Of a DNA stretch of 64,000 bases, positions 57,336 to 64,000 are shown one piece after another. The notes under the pieces are model-generated. The model had not been told where the DNA came from. It did no database searches and worked only from the letters and a program-made list of their open reading frames with translations. The stretch covers positions 248,001 through 312,000 of the forward strand of contig JACCER010000001.1 of NCBI GenBank assembly GCA_013416445.1. The letters are read 5' to 3'. Made by a program: the position numbers and the translations under genes. The DNA comes from Alcaligenaceae bacterium. Lineage in GTDB: Bacteria > Pseudomonadota > Gammaproteobacteria > Burkholderiales > Burkholderiaceae_B. Position 1 is the stretch's first letter, and each line of letters begins with the position of its first letter.

Positions 57336-58221
57336 CCTGGCACATGATGCGGACGAGTGACAAAAACGCGGTAAGCTCAGTGCTGATTTCCGAGCGCATG
57401 TATACAGCATACAAACGAATGGTAAGTGGCACTGTGCCTTGCAGCACGGGTCTGCATACCAGTCCGGGCAAGCCCAGTTGTTTTAACGATGAAGCAATCA
57501 GGGTCACCCCGATACCCAGCGCCGCCAAAGCGGCGGCAGACTGCATGTCATCGGTTTCCTGAACGATGCGTGGGCTGAATCCAGCAGTGTGGCAGGCACT
57601 GATGATCTTGTCTGCCACGCTGGTGGGGGAATGGCCACGATATAAAATAAAACCTTCGTTGGCCAAGTCTTTAAGCTGGATTTGCGCTTTAGCCGCGAGC
57701 GGGTTGGATGGCCCCATGGCGACTTCCAGGGGTTCGTCCAGCAGCGCTTCATGGCACAGATCGGGGTCTTGGGACAACGAGCGCACCAGGCCCACTGACA
57801 GGCGGCATTCTTTTACGGCGGCCAGTTGTTCGGCTTTTGTCGCCAGACGCAGGTTCACGACAACGTCGGGGTAACGCTGCCGGAATTCGGTAAGTATGCG
57901 TGGCAATATGCCAAACATGATAGATGCGGTCATGCCTATCGAAAGCGTGCCTATATGGCCTGCCGCCGCACGTTTGGCTGCATCGGTGGCATGCTCTATT
58001 GTGTTTAGCACAGGTTGTATTTCCCTGAGAAAAACCTTGCCTGCATGTGTCAGGGTAACGCTTTGTGTATTACGTTTGAACAGTTCGACACCAAGCTCTT
58101 CCTCCAGAAGGCGAATCTGCCTGCTGACGGGCGGTTGTGACCGATGCAGTCGACGCGCTGCGCGCCCGAAATGGAGCTCTTCTGCAACAACAACAAAGTA
58201 TCTGATCTGGCTGAGTTTCAT
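57310..58221 (-). CDS. LysR-type transcriptional regulator
   Basis: 303-aa LTTR: N-terminal winged HTH MKLSQIRYFVVVAEELHFGR and RLHRSQPPVSRQIRLLEEEL, then the periplasmic-binding-like effector domain (GHIGTLSIGMTASIMFGILP; ECRLSVGLVRSL). The longer open frame was trimmed to ATG 58221, which begins the conserved HTH. It lies convergent to the Bug gene and divergent from the toxin-antitoxin pair. The ATAC-N7-GTAT site at 53167 suggests it controls the SDR operon; this is inference. Confidence 0.92.
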   Translation of the reverse strand: MKLSQIRYFVVVAEELHFGRAARRLHRSQPPVSRQIRLLEEELGVELFKRNTQSVTLTHAGKVFLREIQPVLNTIEHATDAAKRAAAGHIGTLSIGMTASIMFGILPRILTEFRQRYPDVVVNLRLATKAEQLAAVKECRLSVGLVRSLSQDPDLCHEALLDEPLEVAMGPSNPLAAKAQIQLKDLANEGFILYRGHSPTSVADKIISACHTAGFSPRIVQETDDMQSAAALAALGIGVTLIASSLKQLGLPGLVCRPVLQGTVPLTIRLYAVYMRSEISTELTAFLSLVRIMCQANQPESPV

Positions 58222-58337
58222 GGTTTGAATATCATATTGTTGCTGGCCTGCGGAATCGCACCAGATTTGCAAGAATAAAGCGTGTTGGCGAAATGCGTTG
58301 GGTCGGTATGGGAAATTATGCCATTTTTCTCTTGTTA

Positions 58338-58360
58338 ACTCCATTAGTGGAGTATAAAAT
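58338..58360 (+). promoter_or_regulatory. Putative promoter/operator of the RES-Xre toxin-antitoxin pair
   Basis: An inverted repeat ACTCCA-TTAG-TGGAGT (58338-58353) ends on the first base of a -10 box TATAAA (58353-58358). The -35 is weak. AGGAG at 58370-58374 precedes the antitoxin ATG. Antitoxins of this class repress their own operon, so an operator here is expected. Confidence 0.5.
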
Positions 58361-58381
58361 AACCACAACAGGAGAATCCAT

Positions 58382-58819
58382 ATGAACCTGGCCTATGCCT
58401 ATCCGTTTAGCCGCTTTGAACCGGTCCCTATTATCGACCTCAACAACAAGGCCGAGCGCGAGCGTTTATCCAAATCAGCCTTACAGGGTTTCTTCAAACT
58501 GGCCCAGGCCTGGAAGCTGCGTGACGAAGAAGCCTGTGTATTACTGGGTGGTGTTTCAAGCAGCGCTTTTTACGAATGGAAAAAAAAGCCTGGCCGCGTC
58601 CTGGAAGTCGATCGCATCACTCGTATTTCTTATCTGCTGGGCATCTATAAAGCCTTGCATATCCTCTATGGTGACGAACTTGCCGATCTATGGGTCAGCC
58701 TACCCAACAACAACACCATATTTGGCGGCAAGACGCCGTTGCGCTACATGCAAGAGGGCGGTTTGCTGGCCATGCAAACGGTTCGGGCCTTGCTCGACGC
58801 CCGCCGCGGCGGGATGTAA
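58382..58819 (+). CDS. Antitoxin of RES-Xre (MbcA/ParS-like, DUF2384) toxin-antitoxin system
   Basis: 145-aa protein with an Xre-like N-terminal HTH region (WKLRDEEACVLLGGVSSSAF, YEWKKKPGRVLEVDRI) and a C-terminal DUF2384 part with the N/P-rich stretch LPNNNTIFGGKTPLRYMQEG. This architecture neutralises RES-domain toxins and binds the operon promoter. The TAA stop abuts the toxin ATG directly (58817-58822), so the two are translationally coupled. Confidence 0.88.
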   Translation: MNLAYAYPFSRFEPVPIIDLNNKAERERLSKSALQGFFKLAQAWKLRDEEACVLLGGVSSSAFYEWKKKPGRVLEVDRITRISYLLGIYKALHILYGDELADLWVSLPNNNTIFGGKTPLRYMQEGGLLAMQTVRALLDARRGGM

Positions 58820-59524
58820 ATGCGGGCGCCACCCATAAGCTTGGTTCGCCAGCTCGATACTTGGCGTTTTTTGCCTTCGCGCTTTGCCAACCAGGAAGAC
58901 TCCGTGCTGGCGCCGCTGGCGAACAGCCCGGCCCATTTGCAAGATTTGTTCGATCTCGATAACGCCACCAATCAGCGTCTGGCGGCCGAGCGCGGCGCCA
59001 TGGCCGGTATAGGCATAGACGAACTGGTTTTCGGGGTGCCCAATTTTCGCATGATCAATGCGGCTTATACCTACCCCCGTCCAGAAGGCAGCCGTTTCAA
59101 CAGCGGCCAGCGCGGCGCTTGGTATTGCGCCTTCGACACCGCCACCGCGCTGGCCGAAATCACCTTTCATAAAATCGTCGAATACACCGAAATCAATTAT
59201 TTTTATGACACAGTCAGCTATCAGGCATTATTGGCTGATTTCAGCGCCCAATTTCACGACTTACGTCATGTCGCCGGCTTCAAGGCCTGCCTAGACCCGA
59301 GCAGTTATGTGGCTTCGCAACAACTGGCGCAGCAGCTGCTGGAACAAGGCTCATTAGGTATTGTTTACCCTAGCGTCAGGCATGCTGGGGGTAACAATCT
59401 GGCCTGTTTTCGTCCTGCGCTGGTGGGCAACGTGCGCCGCGGCCCCGCCTACACCTTAAGTTGGGCCGGCGCGCCCGAACCCGTTTCTGTTTTATTGCAA
59501 CCTCAAGCAAAAAACGCTAAATAA
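58820..59524 (+). CDS. RES-domain toxin, NAD-degrading type
   Basis: 234-aa RES toxin. The three signature residues are R92 (EGSRFNSGQRG), E113 (TALAEITFHK) and S185 (IVYPSVRHAGGNNLACFRP). Characterised members (for example MbcT) degrade NAD+ when free of antitoxin. At 234 aa it is longer than the compact 150-190-aa RES toxins, with extra N-terminal sequence. It directly follows the antitoxin; a homoserine-dehydrogenase-like gene starts 22 bp later. Confidence 0.88.
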   Translation: MRAPPISLVRQLDTWRFLPSRFANQEDSVLAPLANSPAHLQDLFDLDNATNQRLAAERGAMAGIGIDELVFGVPNFRMINAAYTYPRPEGSRFNSGQRGAWYCAFDTATALAEITFHKIVEYTEINYFYDTVSYQALLADFSAQFHDLRHVAGFKACLDPSSYVASQQLAQQLLEQGSLGIVYPSVRHAGGNNLACFRPALVGNVRRGPAYTLSWAGAPEPVSVLLQPQAKNAK

Positions 59525-59546
59525 ATCCCTTACAAATGGAGACCCC

Positions 59547-60887
59547 ATGAGCCTGCACAAGCAACTTGAGCAACGCGCCGCCGCCAACAACCCGATACGA
59601 ATAGGCCTGATCGGCGCCGGTAAATTTGGCTCTATGTATTTGGCGCAAATTCCCCGCACGCCCGGCGTGCATCTGGTGGGCATCGCCGACCTCAATCCCG
59701 ATGCGGCGCGCGTCAATCTGGCACGTGTGGGCTGGCAGGCACAGCAGTATCAAGCCGAATCCGCCCAGGCCGCGCTGAAAACCGGGGCCACCTGGCTTAC
59801 CGATAACTGGCAGGCTCTGGTTAATCTGCCAGAAATCGACGTCATCGTCGAATGCACAGGTAATCCGGTTGCTGCGGTAGAACACTGCCTCGCCGCCTTT
59901 GCACGGGGCAAGCATGTGGTCAATGTCACAGTCGAAGCCGATGCTTTTTGCGGGCCATTGCTGGGACGAAAGGCAGCACAGGCGGGGGTAGTTTATTCCA
60001 TGGCCTTTGGCGACCAGCCGGCTTTAATATGCGACCTGGTTGATTGGGCACGTACCTGCGGCTTTCCCGTGGTGGCGGCAGGGCGCGGCCATAAATGGCT
60101 GCCTCATTTTTCCGAGTCCACGCCGCTCACAGTATGGGGCAATTATGGGCTTACGCCTGAACAAGCCGAGCGCGGCGGGCTCAACCCAAAAATGTTCAAC
60201 AGCTTTCTTGATGGCTCCAAGCCTTCCATAGAAAGTTGTGCCGTGGCCAACGCAACAGGGCTTGCCGTGCCGTCCAATGGGCTGCTGTACCCACCCGCCA
60301 GCGTAGAAGACATTCCTTTCGTTACCCGGCCCATCAGCGAAGGCGGCGTGCTCGAACGCAAGGGCATGGTGGAAGTCGTATCGTCGCTGGAAGCCGATGG
60401 GCGCCGCATTCCCTACGATATACGCATGGGGGTCTGGGTTACCGTAGAGGCCGAAACTGATTACATCAAGAACTGCTTTGAAGAATACAACGCGCATACC
60501 GATCCCACGGGACGCTACTTTACTTTGTACAAGCGCTGGCATCTCATCGGCCTGGAAGTCGGCATGTCGGTGGCGTCGGTAGTGCTGCGGGGTGAAGCAA
60601 CAGGGGTGGCCGATGGCTGGGTTGCCGATGTGGTTGCTACCGCCAAACGCGACCTGCAGGCGGGGGAAATACTCGACGGCGAGGGCGGCTACACCGTTTG
60701 GGGCAAGCTGCTGCCGGCCGCCACTTCCAGGCAAATGGGCGGTTTGCCGCTGGGGCTGGCACATAACGTCAAACTCTTGCGTCCGGTCAAAAAAGGCCAG
60801 TGCGTAGTGTGGGACGACGTCGCCATCGATACCAGCACCGATGCCTACCAGGTGCGCCGCCAAATGGAGGCCTTATTCCAGGCGTAA
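59547..60887 (+). CDS. Homoserine dehydrogenase-like oxidoreductase with C-terminal SAF domain
   Basis: 446-aa protein of the COG4091 type: NAD(P) Rossmann fold IRIGLIGAGKFGSMYLAQIP, VECTGNPVAAVEHCLAAF, a central catalytic-like region (AAGRGHKWLPHFSEST, VWGNYGLTPEQAERGG) and a C-terminal SAF-like part (AKRDLQAGEILDGEGGYTV, LLRPVKKGQCVVWDD). The substrate is unknown; some relatives act on sugar acids. GGAG lies before the ATG, 22 bp after the RES toxin, so it may be on the same transcript. Confidence 0.83.
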   Translation: MSLHKQLEQRAAANNPIRIGLIGAGKFGSMYLAQIPRTPGVHLVGIADLNPDAARVNLARVGWQAQQYQAESAQAALKTGATWLTDNWQALVNLPEIDVIVECTGNPVAAVEHCLAAFARGKHVVNVTVEADAFCGPLLGRKAAQAGVVYSMAFGDQPALICDLVDWARTCGFPVVAAGRGHKWLPHFSESTPLTVWGNYGLTPEQAERGGLNPKMFNSFLDGSKPSIESCAVANATGLAVPSNGLLYPPASVEDIPFVTRPISEGGVLERKGMVEVVSSLEADGRRIPYDIRMGVWVTVEAETDYIKNCFEEYNAHTDPTGRYFTLYKRWHLIGLEVGMSVASVVLRGEATGVADGWVADVVATAKRDLQAGEILDGEGGYTVWGKLLPAATSRQMGGLPLGLAHNVKLLRPVKKGQCVVWDDVAIDTSTDAYQVRRQMEALFQA

Positions 60888-60971
60888 GTGCCGTAGGCGC
60901 CAGGTAAAGATTGTTCTGCCGGCCAGATAAAAAAAGCATAGAATTGTCTTACTTTATCAAGCAGGACTATT

Positions 60972-63017
60972 TTGAAATTGATTCGGCTGTTGTCTACATG
61001 CTGTTGCGCACTGCTTGCAGCGGGCGGTGTCGGCACAGCCTGGGCTGGCCCGTCCCTGGTTCAATGCAACGGTATCAAAGACCTGGTTTTCGTGCCGCAC
61101 CAAGACGATGACTTGCTGTTCATGAACCCCGACATCGAGGCCAGCATCAATGCCGGCGCTTGCGTGCAAGTGGTCTACCTCACCGCCAGCGACAGAGGCG
61201 AGGGCGAAGGCTATATGCTGGGGCGCGAGCAGGGCGTTCGCGCCGCCTATGCCTATATGGCGCAAACCCCCAATATCTGGGCTGAAGACTTTGCCAATAT
61301 AGGCAGGCGGCGCTTGGCCCGATTCACATTGAATGGCGACAATCGCATACAGTTGCTGCACATGCGCTTGCAAGATCCGTGGCTGGGCAAGGGCTGGGGC
61401 AGCTTGACTCCGTTAAGCCAGGCCGAATCCGTACCCGGCGCCACGGCCGAATCGCTGGGCCCGGCCGTAGAGCGCTATTCGCGCCCTGAACTGGTCGCCA
61501 CCATAGAGCAAATCATTCAGGAATACCAGCCAACAACGGTACGACATATGGATGACAGCATTACGATACCGTATGCCGATCTGTGCTGGCGTTGTGCTGG
61601 CCACGACCACCCCGACCACATTGCCAGCGCCAGGCTGGTGAGCGACGCCATTGGCTATGAGCATGGCAATTACGCCGAAGTGGCTTATGTCGATTACCCC
61701 AGTCAGGAACGTGATACCAATTTGTCGGCTAGCGAAACCAGCCAGAAAACAGAAGCCTTCCGGCGTTACGCCTGGAGTGACTACCGTTATTGCACAGGCA
61801 GCCAGTTTTGCCAGGAGCCTGCCGGTCCGGCCGCCGCATGGGTGAGCCGTAGCTACTATGTATCTAAGAAAAATACCGCGCCCACTTTATTGCCTGGCCC
61901 GAAGGAAGGCGGCATATCCTTGTTTGCGGTAGGTGAGGCTAATGGCGCCGCTAATGTATGGCAAAGCGTTGGCGGGCGTTGGGCCAGCCTGGGTGGACGT
62001 ACTTGCGACCCGCTTGTTGCCTTCGCTTTTCAGGCCGGACAAACCGGTGTTTTTGCGCGCGATGCAACCGGTTTGGTCTGGGCCAACAGCTACCAGGGAG
62101 CCGTTGGCTGGCAGGGCTGGAAAATGATACCTGGAGCTCGCTTGACGGCATTGCCGGCAGTTTCCAGGCAAGGTCAATTGCTGGCGGTTGCGATGGGCAA
62201 TGACAGTTTTTTCCACTACACCAGGCCATCTGGCGTTGGAAACACGTGGACCGCCTGGCGTAATCTGCCGCCATTGCCCGGTGCGCTTCCACAGATAAGC
62301 ATCACTACTGATGGCGCGGGCGCACCCACCCTGTTTGCAGTGGATAGCGGCGGCGCCTTGTGGACGACGTCATATGTGAATGTCAGGAATTCGTCGCAGA
62401 CCGCCACGCCCATTCCCGATGAGGCCAGCAGCCTGCAGTTGGTGCACGCTGCCATGCTGGACAAGGCGACATGGTTGCCCTGGCACCGCTTGCTGGGTGG
62501 CGCATCGGGCGGCGGGTTGGCCGCCTCGCGCAATGGTGACGGTTTGATCGAATTGTACTTTCGTCATAAATCCAGCGGGCAACTACAGCGCATTGTCCAG
62601 TTATCCCAAGGCCATGCCTATGGCGCCTGGAGCCAGCCAGTCGATCTTGGCGTGCGGTATGCGGGTATGCCCGCCATTGCTCTGGATGAAAACGGCGCTG
62701 TTGTGGTTGCTGTAACAGAACGCAGCAGCGGAGCGTTATGGCTAATAGAGGCGGGGCAGGTAAGCCAGTTGGCGGAAAAAGTAGCCTCCGCACCAGCTTT
62801 GGACGTGGTTGATGGTGTTTTATACCTGGCCGCGCGCAGCATGCAGCCACATCAGACTTACCTGCTAAAGGCCAGAAGCCTTGGTGCATGGGTGCCTGCA
62901 GCGATGGTGGATGCACCGCCCGCAAACGGCGGCAGCGCTTTCAGCCCCATACCGCTGCATGCTTGGGCCTATACTCCACCGCTAAACGCAGCGTTGTTCG
63001 GCGCACCGCCGGATTAG
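60972..63017 (+). CDS. Secreted PIG-L family deacetylase with C-terminal propeller-like domain
   Basis: 681-aa exported protein. TTG start at 60972, placed 5 bases after AGGA, begins a signal peptide (MKLIRLLSTCCC..., cleaved near AWA). The PIG-L/LmbE zinc site is VPHQDDD (residues 42-47; PHPDDE in most relatives) with later histidines in CAGHDHPDH. From about residue 310 to the end, Trp/Gly-rich repeats (for example VWQSVGGRWASLGGRT, TWTAWRNLPPLPG) suggest a lectin-like beta-propeller. It may deacetylate a surface or environmental GlcNAc glycan; inferred. Confidence 0.8.
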   Translation: MKLIRLLSTCCCALLAAGGVGTAWAGPSLVQCNGIKDLVFVPHQDDDLLFMNPDIEASINAGACVQVVYLTASDRGEGEGYMLGREQGVRAAYAYMAQTPNIWAEDFANIGRRRLARFTLNGDNRIQLLHMRLQDPWLGKGWGSLTPLSQAESVPGATAESLGPAVERYSRPELVATIEQIIQEYQPTTVRHMDDSITIPYADLCWRCAGHDHPDHIASARLVSDAIGYEHGNYAEVAYVDYPSQERDTNLSASETSQKTEAFRRYAWSDYRYCTGSQFCQEPAGPAAAWVSRSYYVSKKNTAPTLLPGPKEGGISLFAVGEANGAANVWQSVGGRWASLGGRTCDPLVAFAFQAGQTGVFARDATGLVWANSYQGAVGWQGWKMIPGARLTALPAVSRQGQLLAVAMGNDSFFHYTRPSGVGNTWTAWRNLPPLPGALPQISITTDGAGAPTLFAVDSGGALWTTSYVNVRNSSQTATPIPDEASSLQLVHAAMLDKATWLPWHRLLGGASGGGLAASRNGDGLIELYFRHKSSGQLQRIVQLSQGHAYGAWSQPVDLGVRYAGMPAIALDENGAVVVAVTERSSGALWLIEAGQVSQLAEKVASAPALDVVDGVLYLAARSMQPHQTYLLKARSLGAWVPAAMVDAPPANGGSAFSPIPLHAWAYTPPLNAALFGAPPD

Positions 63018-63023
63018 CATCGC

Positions 63024-63047
63024 CAGACGCGGAAACAAGCACGCCGT
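63024..63047. repeat. 24-base copy of a foldback-element segment between convergent genes
   Basis: This stretch (begins CAGACGCGGAAACAAG, ends CACGCCGT) is identical to 34585-34608 inside the foldback element. Here it lies between the convergent PIG-L and copZ-like genes, again at a 3' junction. The terminal inverted repeats are missing, so it is a fragment or a shared motif. Confidence 0.7.
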
Positions 63048-63063
63048 AAAAGGCGGGCCTGGT

Positions 63064-63261
63064 TTATTTCTTGACTGGCGTATAGCCCGCGTCGCGTATG
63101 ACGCCTTCGATGGCGTCGGCATCGGAGGCTCCGCTGACTCGAACGCGGTGATTATCCAGGTCGATATCTACTGTAGCGCCCGGTGCAGCGGCATTGAGCG
63201 CTTTGGTGATGGCCCCTACGCAATGTCCGCAGGTCATGTCGTTAACTTCGAATTCCAGCAT
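63064..63261 (-). CDS. copZ: CopZ-like heavy-metal-associated (HMA) copper chaperone
   Basis: 65-aa HMA domain with metal-binding cysteines C11 and C14 in NDMTCGHCVGAITKAL and the usual beta-alpha-beta pattern (RVRVSGASDADAIEG). It would carry Cu(I) in the cytosol. AAGGAG precedes the ATG, and the 19-bp-spacer promoter at 63307-63337 drives it. The copA ATPase usually found alongside is not in the window. It is divergent from the CueR-like gene. Confidence 0.88.
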   Translation of the reverse strand: MLEFEVNDMTCGHCVGAITKALNAAAPGATVDIDLDNHRVRVSGASDADAIEGVIRDAGYTPVKK

Positions 63262-63306
63262 TTGATGCTCCTTGGTTGGCAGGCTGAGTCAGGATGATAA
63301 CAAGCT

Positions 63307-63337
63307 AGCATAAACCTTGCTACGATGGTAATGTCAA
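63307..63337 (-). promoter_or_regulatory. MerR-type (CueR) promoter for copZ
   Basis: On the minus strand TTGACA (63332-63337) and TATGCT (63307-63312) are 19 bases apart, the abnormally long spacer typical of MerR-family activated promoters. The spacer holds the imperfect dyad ACCATCG...CAAGGT, resembling CueR operators. Start point is expected near 63300, ahead of copZ. Confidence 0.7.
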
Positions 63338-63376
63338 GCAAGAGCAGCACGATTTCATTTCATCCTGGAGCAATTT

Positions 63377-63793
63377 ATGAACATAGGCCAAGCCGCATCA
63401 GGTTCGGGGGTAACAACGAAAATGATCCGATATTACGAAAGCATAGGCTTGATTGGTCAAGCCATGCGGACGGAATCGGGCTATCGCCAGTACTCAGAAA
63501 AAGATATACAGGCGTTGCGCTTCGTGAAGCGTTCGCGCGATCTCGGATTTTCGCTGGAGCGAATTAAAACACTGATGGGTTTATGGCAGGATACCAGCCG
63601 CAAAAGCGTTGACGTAAAGAAACTGGCTCGCCAGTATATTGACGAACTGAACGATGATATTTTAAAGCTGCAGTCAATACGAGACCAACTGGAACATTTG
63701 GCCGATTGCTGCCATGGCGATAACCGGCCTGATTGCCCGATACTTGCCGATCTGGCGCGTAATCCAACAAACAACGCCACAAAAGTAAGGTAA
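63377..63793 (+). CDS. cueR: CueR-like MerR-family copper-responsive activator
   Basis: 138-aa MerR protein: HTH and wing MNIGQAASGSGVTTKMIRYY, ESIGLIGQAMRTESGYRQYS; a long dimerisation helix; and the metal loop DCCHGDNRPDCPIL with C112 and C120 in the Cu(I) positions of CueR (C111 also present). GGAG lies 7-10 bases before the ATG. It is divergent from copZ and is expected to act on the 19-bp-spacer promoter; other monovalent metals (Ag, Au) are possible inducers. Confidence 0.87.
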   Translation: MNIGQAASGSGVTTKMIRYYESIGLIGQAMRTESGYRQYSEKDIQALRFVKRSRDLGFSLERIKTLMGLWQDTSRKSVDVKKLARQYIDELNDDILKLQSIRDQLEHLADCCHGDNRPDCPILADLARNPTNNATKVR

Positions 63794-63849
63794 CTCGACA
63801 CCGGACAATGTAAAAAGCATCATACAAGGTTGCAGAGGCAATGCCACTA

Positions 63850-64000
63850 TCAACCCTGGGCATGCCACCCAGATGCAATTATCGCCATACCCAGCAAGGT
63901 CACAGAGGCGCCTATCCAATCCAGGGCGCTTAGCTTTATGCCATCGACCAGCCACAACCACACCAATGCACTGGCGACGTACACGCCGCCGTAAGCCGCA
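63850..64000 (-). CDS. YnfA family (UPF0060) membrane protein, 5' end cut by window
   Basis: The minus strand reads [20 protein letters not shown] then [19 protein letters not shown] and ends AQG at TGA (63850-63852). This is the C-terminal half of a UPF0060/YnfA small multidrug-resistance-like inner-membrane protein of about 110 aa. The start lies beyond base 64000, so about half of the gene is present; no lesion is seen in what is visible. Confidence 0.88.
   Translation of the reverse strand, partial: AAYGGVYVASALVWLWLVDGIKLSALDWIGASVTLLGMAIIASGWHAQG

Noticed and set aside
1-64000. tRNA, rRNA or tmRNA genes, CRISPR arrays, prophage
   Set aside because: No cloverleaf with T-loop consensus, no regularly spaced direct repeats, and no integrase or phage structural genes were recognised.

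Overview
The window is chromosomal DNA from a betaproteobacterium, most likely family Alcaligenaceae (Bordetella/Pusillimonas-like). The evidence is the gene order (aceE-aceF-lpdA with a lipoyl-domain E3; rpsB-tsf-pyrH-frr-uppS-cdsA-dxr-rseP-bamA-skp-lpxD-fabZ-lpxA-lpxB-rnhB; ppsR/ppsA divergent; smpB/ratA-rnfH), a tripartite-uptake Bug receptor of the type expanded in this family, and protein motifs such as the FolD sequence [10 protein letters not shown]. This assignment is inference from content; no 16S rRNA gene or other rRNA or tRNA gene was recognised.

Layout. 1-2994 (minus): sensor kinase, FixJ-type regulator and folD (cut by the window edge), joined by 4-bp overlaps. 3098-9449 (plus): pyruvate dehydrogenase operon behind a clear sigma-70 promoter. 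9549-13828 (plus): folC, a SPOR-domain protein, cvpA, purF. 13932-18655 (minus): map-glnD-marC-dsbB. 18958-34430 (plus): a long core block for translation (rpsB, tsf, frr), UMP kinase, isoprenoid and phospholipid precursors (uppS, cdsA, dxr), envelope proteolysis and outer membrane assembly (rseP, bamA, skp), lipid A synthesis (lpxD, fabZ, lpxA, lpxB), rnhB and an RNA methyltransferase. 34457-34642: a non-coding foldback element. 34691-38139: PEP synthase and its regulatory kinase. 38288-48666: ogt, smpB, ratA-rnfH, a valine-degradation trio, ygfZ, and mltG-tmk-holB-tatD.

From about 48.7 kb the content becomes accessory: an exported ankyrin protein behind an AT-rich tandem repeat, a gpx-gst-lipoprotein group, an ArsC-like protein, an EamA transporter, and an operon of a dienoyl-CoA-reductase-like SDR, an ADP-forming acyl-CoA synthetase and a Bug solute receptor. 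That operon has a textbook LysR-type box (ATAC-N7-GTAT) in front and a LysR gene convergent at its end. Then come a RES/Xre toxin-antitoxin pair followed closely by a homoserine-dehydrogenase-like oxidoreductase, a secreted PIG-L deacetylase with a predicted propeller-like C-terminus, and a copper-response pair (CueR-like activator divergent from a CopZ-like chaperone with a 19-bp-spacer promoter). A YnfA-family membrane protein is cut by the right edge.

The most unusual non-coding features are the 186-bp foldback element with perfect 30-bp terminal inverted repeats, a 24-base piece of it that recurs about 28 kb away, and a family of GGATTA palindromes at the ends of convergent genes. No clear-cut new multi-gene system is visible; the best candidates for novelty are these elements, the toxin-antitoxin-oxidoreductase cluster, and the LysR-controlled acyl-CoA operon.
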